Under the pieces are notes generated by a model that was not told the DNA's origin, searched no databases, and was given only the letters and a program-made list of their open reading frames with translations. Shown one piece after another: positions 23,613 through 31,741 of a DNA stretch of 54,277 bases (position 1 is its first letter; the number at the start of each line of letters is the position of its first letter). The stretch covers positions 1-54,277 of the forward strand of contig CALVNS010000016.1 in assembly GCA_944349855.1 (NCBI GenBank), given 5' to 3'. The translations under genes were made by a program, and so were the position numbers. This DNA comes from an uncultured Eubacteriales bacterium (GTDB taxonomy: Bacteria > Bacillota > Clostridia > Christensenellales > Aristaeellaceae).

Positions 23613-24461
23613 TTGCCAATCCGATTGTTCTGCGCGCTTTGCTGCCTGCTTGTGCTGTGCTGTGCCTGCGCGCCGTCGGGCGTGTCACAGCTGCCCGCTC
23701 CTGCGGATGCGCTGGGGGATCTGACGGTGACGTTCTTTCGCTGCGGCAAGGCCGACAGTGCGCTGCTGCGCACGGCCGATCATGCCGTGCTCATCGACGC
23801 GGGCACGCAGGACGCGGGCGAATACGTGCTCTCCCGGCTACAGGCGATGGGCGTTGCGCGCCTGGACGCGCTGATCGTCACCCATCCGCACAAGGACCAC
23901 GTTGGCGGCGCGGACGTCATTCTGGAAGCCATCCCGGCAGATTGCGTGTACGTGGGTCCGCTGCAGGTCGACAGCAAGCAGACTCGCCAGTTCGGCGAGG
24001 CGCTGGAGGCCGCGGGCCTTGTGCCACAGACGCTGCAGGCGGGCGACGCGCTCTCCTTCGGCGATCTGTCCCTGCTCGTGCTCGGCCCGCAGCGCACGGA
24101 CTATGAGGATGAAAACGACCTTTCGCTTGTGCTGCGCGCGCAGTACGGACAGACGCGCTTCCTCTTCGCGGCGGATGCGGAGAAGGATCTGCTTCAGGAG
24201 CTGCTCGCCTCGGGTCAGGCGCTGCGCGCGGAGGTGCTCAAGGTGCCGCACCACGGCGGCGCGGAGGACAATTCCGCGCTGTTCTTCCAGGCGGTGCTAC
24301 CCGAAGTCGCGGTCATCCCCTGCGAGCGCGGCACGGAGGACGGGCTGCCGGACGAGGCGGTGCTGCGCGCGCTGCGCTCGGCCGGGGCGGCCGTGTATGT
24401 CACCGACGACGGCGACGTGACGGTTCACACGGACGGAACGACCCTGACGGCGTCCCAGTGA
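23613..24461 (+). CDS. ComEC/Rec2-like metallo-beta-lactamase-fold lipoprotein
   Basis: This 282-residue protein starts at TTG (23613) with AAGGAGA upstream. The N-terminus is a short signal with a Cys-rich lipobox-like end (LLVLCCACAPSG), so it is probably a lipoprotein or exported. The body is an MBL fold: VTFFRCGKADSALL, LIDAGTQDAG, metal motif THPHKDHVGG, LFAADAEKD and VPHHGGAEDNS. It resembles the soluble C-terminal nuclease-like domain of ComEC, but there is no ComEC channel domain. It may hydrolyse extracellular nucleic acids or small esters; that is inference. It ends four bases into the longest in-frame reading of the AlaX gene. Confidence 0.8.
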   Translation: MPIRLFCALCCLLVLCCACAPSGVSQLPAPADALGDLTVTFFRCGKADSALLRTADHAVLIDAGTQDAGEYVLSRLQAMGVARLDALIVTHPHKDHVGGADVILEAIPADCVYVGPLQVDSKQTRQFGEALEAAGLVPQTLQAGDALSFGDLSLLVLGPQRTDYEDENDLSLVLRAQYGQTRFLFAADAEKDLLQELLASGQALRAEVLKVPHHGGAEDNSALFFQAVLPEVAVIPCERGTEDGLPDEAVLRALRSAGAAVYVTDDGDVTVHTDGTTLTASQ

Positions 24462-24490
24462 CGCCGTTTTCATGTAAAGGAGCGATCTTC

Positions 24491-25651
24491 TTGCAGACCG
24501 AAAAACTCTACGAACAGGACGCGACGCTGCGCGCGTTCGAGGCCACGGTGCTCGCCTGCGAGCCGCACGGCGCGCATTTTCGCGTGACGCTGGACCGCAC
24601 CGCCTTCTTCCCGGAAGGCGGCGGGCAGCCTGCGGACCAGGGTACGCTCGGGGAGGCGCACGTGCTGGATGCGCACGCCCGGGACGGCGTCGTCTGGCAC
24701 GAGGTCGATCGCGCGCTGCAGCCCGGTGCGCGCGTGCAGGGCCTGGTGGACGACGCGCGGCGCATGGACTTCACACAGCAGCACAGCGGCGAGCACATCG
24801 TATCGGGCATCGTGCACCGGCTCTACGGCTATGACAACGTCGGCTTCCATATCGGCTCCGGCGCGGTGACGCTCGACTTCAACGGCGAACTGGCGGCCTC
24901 CGATCTCGCCCGCGTCGAGCGCATGGCCAACGAGGCCGTCTGGCGCGATCTGCCCGTGCGCGCCTATTATCCAGACGCCGAGGCGCTTGCGCACATCGCC
25001 TATCGCAGCAAGAAGGAGATCGACGGCGCGCTGCGCATCGTCGAGGTGCCGGGCTGCGACGTGTGCGCCTGCTGCGGCACGCACGTGCAGCGCACCGGCG
25101 AAATCGGGCTGATCAAGGTCGTCGACTGCATCCGCTACAAGGGTGGCGTGCGCGTGAGCATCCTGTGCGGCGCACGCGCGCTGCAGGATGCCTGCGACAA
25201 GCACGACTCGGTGCGCCAGATCGGCGCGATGCTGTGCGCCAAGTCCGCGGAAGTGGTGCAGGGCGTGCGCCGCCTGATGGACGAGCGCGATGCGCTCAAG
25301 GCGCAGCTGGATGCGGTTTGGGGCCGCGTATTTGCGGACCTGGCCGCGCAGACGCCCGAGGGCGCGCCGCTGGCCGTTGCATTCCTGCCGGATCTTGCGC
25401 CCGCGCAGGTGCGCCGCCTGGCCTCGGCGCTCGCGGAGCGCGCGCAGGTGGGCGCGGCCTTCTCGCCCGATGGCGACGGATGCCGCTTTGCGCTGTGCGC
25501 ACGGGATGCGGACGTGCGCCCGGCCGGCAAGGCGCTGCTGGGCGCGCTGGGCGGGCGCGGCGGCGGCCCGCGCGACATGGTGCAGGGCTCCGTCGCCTGC
25601 GCAGACGAGGAGGCGATCCGCGCGGCGCTGGACGCAGCGCTGCGTGCGTGA
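24491..25651 (+). CDS. Alanyl-tRNA editing protein, AlaX-like with C-terminal DHHA1-type region
   Basis: This 386-residue protein matches the AlaX/ThrRS-editing superfamily, which removes Ser or Gly wrongly attached to tRNA-Ala. The Zn-binding residues are HSGEH (in TQQHSGEHIVSG) and the later CDVCACCGTHV. RTAFFPEGGGQPADQGTLG and NVGFHIGSGAVTLDF are family blocks. Residues about 250-386 resemble the DHHA1/C-Ala region (GGRGGGPRDMVQGS), so this is a long AlaX-L type. TTG at 24491 is chosen because AAAGGAGCG precedes it; GTG at 24458 would overlap the upstream stop. It overlaps the RluA gene start by one base. Confidence 0.87.
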   Translation: MQTEKLYEQDATLRAFEATVLACEPHGAHFRVTLDRTAFFPEGGGQPADQGTLGEAHVLDAHARDGVVWHEVDRALQPGARVQGLVDDARRMDFTQQHSGEHIVSGIVHRLYGYDNVGFHIGSGAVTLDFNGELAASDLARVERMANEAVWRDLPVRAYYPDAEALAHIAYRSKKEIDGALRIVEVPGCDVCACCGTHVQRTGEIGLIKVVDCIRYKGGVRVSILCGARALQDACDKHDSVRQIGAMLCAKSAEVVQGVRRLMDERDALKAQLDAVWGRVFADLAAQTPEGAPLAVAFLPDLAPAQVRRLASALAERAQVGAAFSPDGDGCRFALCARDADVRPAGKALLGALGGRGGGPRDMVQGSVACADEEAIRAALDAALRA

Positions 25652-26526
25652 TGCGGCCGCTGACGTTCCGCGTCGCGCCCGAGGATGACGGCCGCGCGCT
25701 CAAGCGGCTGCTGTTGGGGCGCGTGCAGCTCTCCGAGGGCGCAATGCGCAGCCTGAAGTTTGCCGGCGGCATCCTGCTCGACGGCGTTCCCGCGCGCGTG
25801 ACGCAGCCCGTGCGCGCCGGGCAGACCGTGACGCTGCTGCTGCCCGGCGATGCGCCCGACCTGTGCGCCGTGCGCCCCGACGCCCTCTGCGTGCGCCTGA
25901 TGGATGCGCATCTGATGGTCGTGGACAAGCCCGCGCCGCTGCCGACGCTCTCCTCCGCCCGCCAGGGCGGCGATACGCTCCAGCGGCGCGCCGCCGCGTA
26001 CTTCGGCAATCCGCCGGGCTTCGTATTCCGCCCCGTCAGTCGGCTGGACAAGGGGACGAGCGGCCTGATCGTCTGCGCGCGCGGCGCGCTGGAGCAGAAG
26101 CTGTTGAGCGAGATGCTGCACACGGAGGACTTCGTGCGCGAATACCTCGCCGTCACGGACGGACGGCCCGCGCGGGATGCGGGCGTGATCGACGCGCCCA
26201 TCGCGCTGGAGCAGGGCGTGCGCCGGTGCGTCGCGTCGGACGGACGGCCTGCGCGCACGCATTATGAGGTGATCGGCGCAGGCGGCGGGCGGGCGCTGCT
26301 GCGGCTTCGGCTGGAGACGGGCCGCACGCATCAGATCCGCGTGCACCTGGCGCACCTGGGCTGTCCGGTCGCGGGCGACTTCCTCTATGGGCATGCCGAT
26401 CCGCGCCTGCCGGGGCGCTTTGCGCTGCACAGCGCGCGCGTCTCGCTCCGCCATCCGATGACCGGCGCGCGCGTCGAGGTCGAATCCCCGCTGCCCGAAG
26501 CCCTCCGCGCACTGCTGGATCCGTAA
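25651..26526 (+). CDS. RluA family pseudouridine synthase
   Basis: This 291-residue enzyme isomerises uridine in rRNA or tRNA. An S4-like N-terminus (about 12-60) precedes the catalytic domain, with the RluA motif RLDKGTSGLIV (nucleophile Asp133), REYLAVTDG, and the binding segment LRLETGRTHQIRVHLAHLGCPVAGD. The ATG overlaps the AlaX stop codon (TGATG), which suggests translational coupling. A clear terminator follows 14 bp after the stop. The exact target (RluC, RluD or RluB-like sites) cannot be told. A second RluA-family gene lies at 52686. Confidence 0.9.
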   Translation: MRPLTFRVAPEDDGRALKRLLLGRVQLSEGAMRSLKFAGGILLDGVPARVTQPVRAGQTVTLLLPGDAPDLCAVRPDALCVRLMDAHLMVVDKPAPLPTLSSARQGGDTLQRRAAAYFGNPPGFVFRPVSRLDKGTSGLIVCARGALEQKLLSEMLHTEDFVREYLAVTDGRPARDAGVIDAPIALEQGVRRCVASDGRPARTHYEVIGAGGGRALLRLRLETGRTHQIRVHLAHLGCPVAGDFLYGHADPRLPGRFALHSARVSLRHPMTGARVEVESPLPEALRALLDP

Positions 26527-26540
26527 ACGCACAAGTCAAA

Positions 26541-26573
26541 CGGCCGGACGGGATCACCCGTCCGGCCGCTTTT
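26541..26573 (+). terminator. Rho-independent terminator after the RluA gene
   Basis: A perfect 12-bp stem with 4-base loop (26541-26552 with 26557-26568) followed by CTTTT. Confidence 0.9.
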
Positions 26574-26599
26574 CGCTCGACACGGCAATTTTTTTCTGC

Positions 26600-26630
26600 T
26601 GTACGTGCGTTCCCTCGCGGGCATACTGTG
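26600..26630 (+). promoter_or_regulatory. Possible mother-cell sigma (SigK/SigE-like) promoter of the small ECTGL protein
   Basis: AC, 17 bases, then CATACTGTG matches the SigK pattern AC-N17-CATANNNTA except for the last base. No good sigma-A hexamers lie in this gap. Tentative. Confidence 0.3.
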
Positions 26631-26650
26631 CGAAAAGAGGAGGGAACGCC

Positions 26651-26872
26651 ATGGAACACACGCCCGACACGCAAAGCAGCTTCTACGATGTGGAACACGT
26701 CGCCTCTGCGACGGAATGCACAGGGCTTTCGCCCGCCGCCGTGCAGGACGACGCGCAGGCGGAGGCCTATGCCGACCTGTACGCCGTGCACCCGCAAAAG
26801 CCGGCCGGCGGCGCCGACGGCTCGGCTGGCCGCACCCGCAGGCGGCGCAAAAGCCAGCCGCCTACCAATTGA
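26651..26872 (+). CDS. Small conserved hypothetical protein with ATECTGL motif
   Basis: This 73-residue acidic protein has a basic C-terminus (TRRRRKSQ). Its centre contains ASATECTGLSPAAVQ followed by EAYADLYAVHPQKP. I recall similar short ATECTGL-type proteins from Clostridia, with no known function; this is from memory, not from a search. The ATG follows GAGGAGGGAACGCC, a strong ribosome-binding site. Its stop overlaps the convergent Gfo/Idh/MocA gene by 11 bases. A SigK-like promoter suggests a sporulation link, but that is weak. No signal peptide or membrane segment is visible. Confidence 0.7.
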   Translation: MEHTPDTQSSFYDVEHVASATECTGLSPAAVQDDAQAEAYADLYAVHPQKPAGGADGSAGRTRRRRKSQPPTN

Positions 26873-28046
26873 CCCGCCAGCGTTCGCTGTAGCGCCCGTC
26901 GGCTTCGCCGCCGGGCGCTTTCCGTTGCGCGCCATCCTGTGCATAGCGCGAAGCGGCGGCATGCTCGGCCAGCAGGCGGTCAAACTGCGCCTCGTCAAAG
27001 GGCAGGTCAATGCGGACGTTGCCCTGCCACTGGGACAGGTAGGCCGCGTTGGACAGCGTCAGTTCGTTCAGCCCGTCCTCGCCTGGGGAGATCAGCGCCG
27101 CGCCGTGCAGGATCGCGTCCGCAAAGTTTTGCAAAATGCCCGCGTGCGCGCGCTCCTCGCCCTCTGGCAGAATCTCCTCATAGTCGGCGGGGATGCGCGC
27201 GAAGCTCTCCGGCGAGGCGAAGCGCACATGGTCCTCCGGCTCGCGCAGCCGCCACCAGCACAGCTTGCCGCCCTCGAGCACGATCTTGCCCAGCGTGCCC
27301 GAGATCTCCAGGCGGTTGGTGCCCGGGTATTCGCCGGTCGACGTGATGAACGCGCCGCTCGCGCCATTTGCATAGCGCGTCAGGATCGTGGCCTCGTCCT
27401 CGACCTCGATGTGGTGATAGCGCGCCGTGTCGCAGTAGGCCGTCAGGGCCTCGGGCATGCCGCAGATCCACTGCCACAGATCCAGGTTATGCGGCGCCTG
27501 GTTGAGCAGCACGCCGCCGCCCTCCCCCGCCCATGTCGCGCGCCACGCGCCGGAGTCGTAGTAATGCTGCGTGCGGTACCAGTTGGTCACGATCCAGACC
27601 GAGCGCTTGAGCTCGCCCAGCTGCCCGCCGCGCACGATCTCCCGGCAGCGGCGAAAGAGCGGGTTCGTCCGCTGGTTGAGCATGAGCGCGAACACGCGCC
27701 CGCTGCGCCGGGCCGCGTCGCACAGCGCGCGTCCGCGGGAGACGGACACGTCGATGGGCTTTTCCACGAGCGCATGCCACCCCGCCTCCAGCGCGGCGGC
27801 GCCAATCTGCGCGTGCAGCCGGTGCGGCACGGCGACGATCGCCGCATCCGCCGCGCCCGATGCGAGCAGCGCGCGCCAGTCGGCAAAACGGGCCACCTCC
27901 GGCATGCGCTGCTCAACGTACGAAAGGCGCTGCGGGTCGACGTCGCATACCGCCGAGAGCGTCATGCCCGCGATCCGTCCCTCGCGCAGGCAGGCGGCGT
28001 GGGCCGTGCCCATGTTGCCCACGCCGATCACCGCGGCTCTGACCAT
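26862..28046 (-). CDS. Gfo/Idh/MocA family NAD(P)-dependent oxidoreductase
   Basis: This 394-residue protein has an N-terminal Rossmann fold (RAAVIGVGNMGTAHAACLREG), the family EKP motif (ALVEKPIDV) and a C-terminal alpha/beta domain with WAGEGGGVLLNQAPHNLDLWQWICG, where His is the usual proton relay. It probably oxidises a hydroxyl of a cyclitol, sugar or sugar derivative in the cytoplasm. It is clearly a paralogue of the next gene upstream, sharing the NWYR, YYDSGAWRATWAGEGGGVLLNQ and LWQWICGMP blocks. The ATG at 28046 lies seven bases from GGAGGG. It is the last gene of the long minus-strand run. Confidence 0.87.
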   Translation of the reverse strand: MVRAAVIGVGNMGTAHAACLREGRIAGMTLSAVCDVDPQRLSYVEQRMPEVARFADWRALLASGAADAAIVAVPHRLHAQIGAAALEAGWHALVEKPIDVSVSRGRALCDAARRSGRVFALMLNQRTNPLFRRCREIVRGGQLGELKRSVWIVTNWYRTQHYYDSGAWRATWAGEGGGVLLNQAPHNLDLWQWICGMPEALTAYCDTARYHHIEVEDEATILTRYANGASGAFITSTGEYPGTNRLEISGTLGKIVLEGGKLCWWRLREPEDHVRFASPESFARIPADYEEILPEGEERAHAGILQNFADAILHGAALISPGEDGLNELTLSNAAYLSQWQGNVRIDLPFDEAQFDRLLAEHAAASRYAQDGAQRKAPGGEADGRYSERWRVNW

Positions 28047-28059
28047 CTGCACGCCCTCC

Positions 28060-29250
28060 TCACCGGTTTCCGCCGTAGGTGCCGCTCACGTCCGAAAAGA
28101 CGGCCTTGGCGGCCTTGCGCGCGCCGTAGCGCGAGGTGGCCGCGCGGCGCATGAGCTCGTCGTAGAACGCATCCTCGTCAAAGGGGATCTCGACCGCCCG
28201 TCCCCGGAACGCGGACAGGTGCATCGCGTTGGACAGCGTCAGCCCGTGGATGCCCTCGCGCCCGTCTGCCACGAGCGGCTCGCCGCGCAGGATCGCGCCG
28301 CCCCACGCGTTGATGACGCCCACATGCTGCGGGTTTTCGCCGTCCAGCTCGACCTCCACCTCGCGGCAGGGCACGGTTGCAAACGACGCCGTGTTCGTCT
28401 TCGTCCACTCGGGCTCGAGCTGCTCGTATTCCAGCAGCTTCAGGCGCCCCTCCTCGGCGACGAGCTTCGCGCCGTCCATCTGAATCTCAAAGCGGTTGGT
28501 GCCGTGCGCGTCGCCCGTCGTCGTGACAAACACGCCCGTCGCGCCGTTTTCGTATTCGACGAACGTCGTCACGTCGTCCTCGACCTCGATGTCGTGCCAC
28601 AGCCCATAGCTCAGGTGCGCCTGCACGCGCTTGGGCATGCCGCAGATCCACTGCCACAGGTCCAGCTGATGCGGGCACTGGTTGAGCAGCACGCCGCCGC
28701 CCTCGCCCGCCCAGGTCGCGCGCCAGGCGCCGGAGTCGTAGTACGCCTGCGGCCTGTACCAGTCGGTGATGATCCAGTTCGTGCGGCGGATGCGGCCATA
28801 CTTGCCCGAGCGCACCAGCTCGCGCATCCTGCGGTAGAGGCAGTTGGTCCGCTGGTTGAACATCATGCCAAACACCACGTCCGGATGCCGGTCGGCCTCC
28901 TCGTTCATCTCGCGCACCTGGCGCGTATAGACGCCCGCAGGCTTTTCGACCATGACGTGCAGCCCGCGGCGCATGCACTCGATCGCGTAGCGCGGATGGT
29001 CGTAGTGCGGCACGCAGACCATGCACGCGTCGATGCGCCCGCTGTCGAGCATCTGCAGGGCATCGTCAAAGTAGGCGATGTCGGGCGAGAGGTTTGCCTT
29101 CGCCCACGCGATGCGCTCAGGATTCGTATCCGCCGCCGCCGCGAGCGTGAACTCGGGGCAGCGCCCCTCCAGAAAGTGGCGGGCATGGCCCGTGCCCATG
29201 TTGCCGATGCCGATGATGCCGACTCGAATGCGGCCCGTGATGGGATCCAT
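28060..29250 (-). CDS. Gfo/Idh/MocA family oxidoreductase (paralogue)
   Basis: This 396-residue protein has the Rossmann start VGIIGIGNMGTGHARHFLEG, EKPAGVYTRQV, and the block GAWRATWAGEGGGVLLNQCPHQLDLWQWICGMP. It is similar in length and order to the downstream gene, 13 bp away, so the pair probably arose by tandem duplication. With the upstream sugar isomerase-like gene they resemble operons for inositol or uncommon-sugar catabolism, in which two dehydrogenases act on successive or epimeric positions. The substrate is not readable. AAAGGAGAGGAGCGC precedes the ATG. Confidence 0.88.
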   Translation of the reverse strand: MDPITGRIRVGIIGIGNMGTGHARHFLEGRCPEFTLAAAADTNPERIAWAKANLSPDIAYFDDALQMLDSGRIDACMVCVPHYDHPRYAIECMRRGLHVMVEKPAGVYTRQVREMNEEADRHPDVVFGMMFNQRTNCLYRRMRELVRSGKYGRIRRTNWIITDWYRPQAYYDSGAWRATWAGEGGGVLLNQCPHQLDLWQWICGMPKRVQAHLSYGLWHDIEVEDDVTTFVEYENGATGVFVTTTGDAHGTNRFEIQMDGAKLVAEEGRLKLLEYEQLEPEWTKTNTASFATVPCREVEVELDGENPQHVGVINAWGGAILRGEPLVADGREGIHGLTLSNAMHLSAFRGRAVEIPFDEDAFYDELMRRAATSRYGARKAAKAVFSDVSGTYGGNR

Positions 29251-29264
29251 GATGCGCTCCTCTC

Positions 29265-29298
29265 CTTTCCTTGCGTTCAGACTTTCCTTGCGTTCAGA
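29265..29298. repeat. 17-bp tandem duplication at the isomerase stop codon
   Basis: The unit CTTTCCTTGCGTTCAGA occurs twice in direct tandem. The second copy contains the stop codon of the TIM-barrel gene; the first lies in the ribosome-binding region of the oxidoreductase gene. Confidence 0.85.
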
Positions 29299-30136
29299 TC
29301 AACGCGCGCAGCGCGGCGCAGGCCGCGTCGAACGCCTCATCCGCGCTCGCATAGGCGTACGCGCCCACGCCGCTGCGCGCGCCCGCCTGCTCCAGCGCCT
29401 CCAGCCCGGAGAACACCTGCAGGTGCGGCTCGACCGTCACATGCGCGCCGCCCCGCGCCCGGAACGCCGCGACGATGCGCGCGACGTTGCCCTCGCCCCG
29501 GCCTGCGGGCACGACCGTCCCATCGTGCAGCGCATCCTTGATGTGCAGGTATTTTATGTGCGGCGCAAGCATCGTCCAGGCCTGCCAGGTGTCCTGGCCG
29601 CACTGCACGAAGTTGGCCGGGTCGAACACGCCCTGCAGCTGCGGAAAGGCCGTCAGCAGCGCCAGGCAGCGGTCGGCCGTGTCGCCGTAGATGCCCTTCT
29701 CATTCTCGTGGCACAGCGCGACGCCGCTGTCTTCGCAGGCGGCCAGCATCGCGCCCACGCGGTCGATCGCGGCCTGGTAAAAGTCCTGCGCCCGCGCGCC
29801 CTTGGGGATGTAGAACGAGAACATGCGGATGTTTTGCGCGCCCAGGATGTGCGCCAGCTCGACCGTGCGGCGCAGTTTGTCCAGGTGCGGCGCGAGCGGC
29901 TCCTCCATGCCGATCTTGCCAATGGGCGAGCCGACGGCCCAGACCGTCAGGCCCGCCTCGTCCAGGCGCTCGCGCGCCTCGCGCGCCTTTTTGGGGCTGA
30001 TGTCGGAGACATTCTCCCCGTCCACGCCGCGGATCTCCAGTCCGTTCAGGCCGTTGCGGCGCATCGCGGCGATCTGGCCGTCCAGGTTGGGGCTGGCCTC
30101 GTCCGCAAACGCGAAGATGTGCAGGGGATTTGCCAT
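29294..30136 (-). CDS. Sugar phosphate isomerase/epimerase-like TIM-barrel protein
   Basis: This 280-residue protein belongs to the xylose isomerase-like/AP-endonuclease 2 family. Blocks include FAFADEASPNLDGQIAAMRRNGLNGLEIRGVDG, ALCHENEKGIYGDT, GVFDPANFVQCGQD, YLHIKDALHDG and HVTVEPHLQV. The conserved Glu, Asp and His residues are the usual metal ligands. It likely isomerises or epimerises a sugar or a 3-keto intermediate made by the neighbouring Gfo/Idh/MocA enzymes. The ATG follows AAGGAGGGAGCGC. Its stop lies within a 17-bp tandem repeat, 43 bp before the next gene. Confidence 0.85.
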   Translation of the reverse strand: MANPLHIFAFADEASPNLDGQIAAMRRNGLNGLEIRGVDGENVSDISPKKAREARERLDEAGLTVWAVGSPIGKIGMEEPLAPHLDKLRRTVELAHILGAQNIRMFSFYIPKGARAQDFYQAAIDRVGAMLAACEDSGVALCHENEKGIYGDTADRCLALLTAFPQLQGVFDPANFVQCGQDTWQAWTMLAPHIKYLHIKDALHDGTVVPAGRGEGNVARIVAAFRARGGAHVTVEPHLQVFSGLEALEQAGARSGVGAYAYASADEAFDAACAALRALI

Positions 30137-30172
30137 GCGCGCTCCCTCCTTACAGGCCCGCGTGGGGCCCGC

Positions 30173-30928
30173 TCATTCCCATGTGCGGCAAAAGCCGAAC
30201 ACATACCATTCCTCGTCGTGCAGCTTGTACTGGCAGTTCTCGTCCGTGCGCTCGTCCTGCGGCACCTCGGACATGTTGTGGTAGGCGCGCTTGGGCGTCA
30301 GGTCGTAGCGGAAGCGATAGCGCTTGACCGTCGAGCCAACGTTGCCCTCGATCGTCGTGAGCTCATACACGTCATCGCCCAGGTCCGTCACCGTCTCGAC
30401 CATGCCGATGTGCGTATAGGGCGTGGAGCCGCGCACACCGTAGATCAGCAGGTCGCCCGGGCGCGGCGGCTCTGTCTCCGTCCAGCGGCCCACGCTCTCA
30501 AAGCCCAGCTTGACGTTGCCCACGCGCCCCTCGCGGCAACTGAACACGCCGTCCTGCGGCACCTCAACCGACTCCATCTCAAAGAGCGGAATGCCCGCCT
30601 CGTTCGCGCACCAGATCAGGAACACCGAGCACCAGCCGATCTGCCGGTGGTCGCCGTAGAACCAGACGGTATATTTGTTGTCCTTGGGCAGGCGCTCCCA
30701 GTTCGTCTGGGTGAATTCGTTCTGCGCCACCTCGATGAACCGCCGGATCTTCTCCGGCATCTCCCCCTCCGAGGCCGCCTCGGAGGCCGTCGCCGGGGTG
30801 GCCTCGGACGCCGTCGCCGGGGCGGCCGCGTCGCCCGCCGTGGGTTGAATCAGCTCCGCAACGCTGGCCAGCGCTCCGGTCGGGATCAGCCACAGGCACA
30901 GCGCCAGGGCCGCAATGCGCGTCTTCAT
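30173..30928 (-). CDS. Secreted CHAP-domain amidase/endopeptidase-like protein
   Basis: This 251-residue protein has a signal peptide (1 to about 21), then an Ala/Thr/Ser/Glu-rich linker with a short repeat (ATASEATPATASEA). A CHAP-like domain (about 60-251) has nucleophile Cys100 in QIGWCSVFLIWC and His173 in PYTHIGMVETV. CHAP proteins cut peptidoglycan stem peptides or cross-bridges. It is probably exported and acts on the cell wall. Its ATG overlaps the proC stop (ATGA), so the two genes are translationally coupled though unrelated in job. Confidence 0.8.
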   Translation of the reverse strand: MKTRIAALALCLWLIPTGALASVAELIQPTAGDAAAPATASEATPATASEAASEGEMPEKIRRFIEVAQNEFTQTNWERLPKDNKYTVWFYGDHRQIGWCSVFLIWCANEAGIPLFEMESVEVPQDGVFSCREGRVGNVKLGFESVGRWTETEPPRPGDLLIYGVRGSTPYTHIGMVETVTDLGDDVYELTTIEGNVGSTVKRYRFRYDLTPKRAYHNMSEVPQDERTDENCQYKLHDEEWYVFGFCRTWE

Positions 30929-31728
30929 GATTGCTTCAGCCTTTCCGTCTTTTCTACCGTGGCCGTCACCGCGTCGATGACCGCCGCGCGCAGGCCGCGC
31001 CGCTCCAGCACGGCCACGCCCTCGATCGTCGTGCCGCCGGGCGAGCAGACCGCATCCTTGAGCGCGCCGGGATGTTCGCCCGTGTCCAGCACCATCCGGC
31101 CCGCGCCGATCACCGTCTGCGCGGCCAGGCGATACGCGAGCGCGCGGGGCACGCCGTTTCGCACGCCGCCGTCGGCCAGCGCCTCGATGAACGGATACAC
31201 AAACGCCGGCCCGCAGCCGCTGATGCCCGAGGCCGCGTCAAAGATGCGCGGCTCCACCTCGCACACCTCGCCCGCGCACGCGAACACGGAGCGCACGAAC
31301 GCGTACTCTTCCTCCGTGGCGGTATGCTGCGCGTCCAGCAGGCTCATGCCCGCGCCGGCCATCAGCGGCGTGTTGGGCATCACGCGCACGATGCGCGCAT
31401 CCTGCGGCAGCGCCTCGCGCAGGCGCGGCACGTCCCAGCCCGCGGCGATGGACACTGCGAGCTTGCCCGCCATCGCCGGGTGGATCTCCTCCAGCACACC
31501 CGGCAGGAACACCGGCTTGACGCACAGCAGCACGCACGTACTCTCCCGCGCCAACTCCGCATTCGACGCGGCCTCGCGCACGCCAAAGCGCGCACAGACG
31601 CGCTCGCGCGTCTGCTGGGTGCGCGCGGTGATCAGAATATCCTGCGGCGCGACGAGCCCTGCCCGCAGCACGCCGCCGATGATCGCGCAGGCCATGTTGC
31701 CCGCGCCGATGAATCCCAGTCTTGCCAT
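30925..31728 (-). CDS. proC: Pyrroline-5-carboxylate reductase
   Basis: This 267-residue enzyme reduces pyrroline-5-carboxylate to proline with NAD(P)H. It has the N-terminal dinucleotide motif LGFIGAGNMACAIIGGVL, CVKPVFLPGVLEEI, VRVMPNTPLMAGAGMSLL, and the C-terminal substrate-binding block ISGCGPAFVYPFIEALADGGVRNGVPRALAYRLAAQTVIGAG with the PGGTTIEGV motif. Length is normal. It starts 13 bp after the glycosidase gene and overlaps the CHAP gene by four bases. Placement inside a polysaccharide/sugar run is unusual; no other proline genes are here. Confidence 0.93.
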   Translation of the reverse strand: MARLGFIGAGNMACAIIGGVLRAGLVAPQDILITARTQQTRERVCARFGVREAASNAELARESTCVLLCVKPVFLPGVLEEIHPAMAGKLAVSIAAGWDVPRLREALPQDARIVRVMPNTPLMAGAGMSLLDAQHTATEEEYAFVRSVFACAGEVCEVEPRIFDAASGISGCGPAFVYPFIEALADGGVRNGVPRALAYRLAAQTVIGAGRMVLDTGEHPGALKDAVCSPGGTTIEGVAVLERRGLRAAVIDAVTATVEKTERLKQS

Positions 31729-31741
31729 GTCTCTTCCTCCG

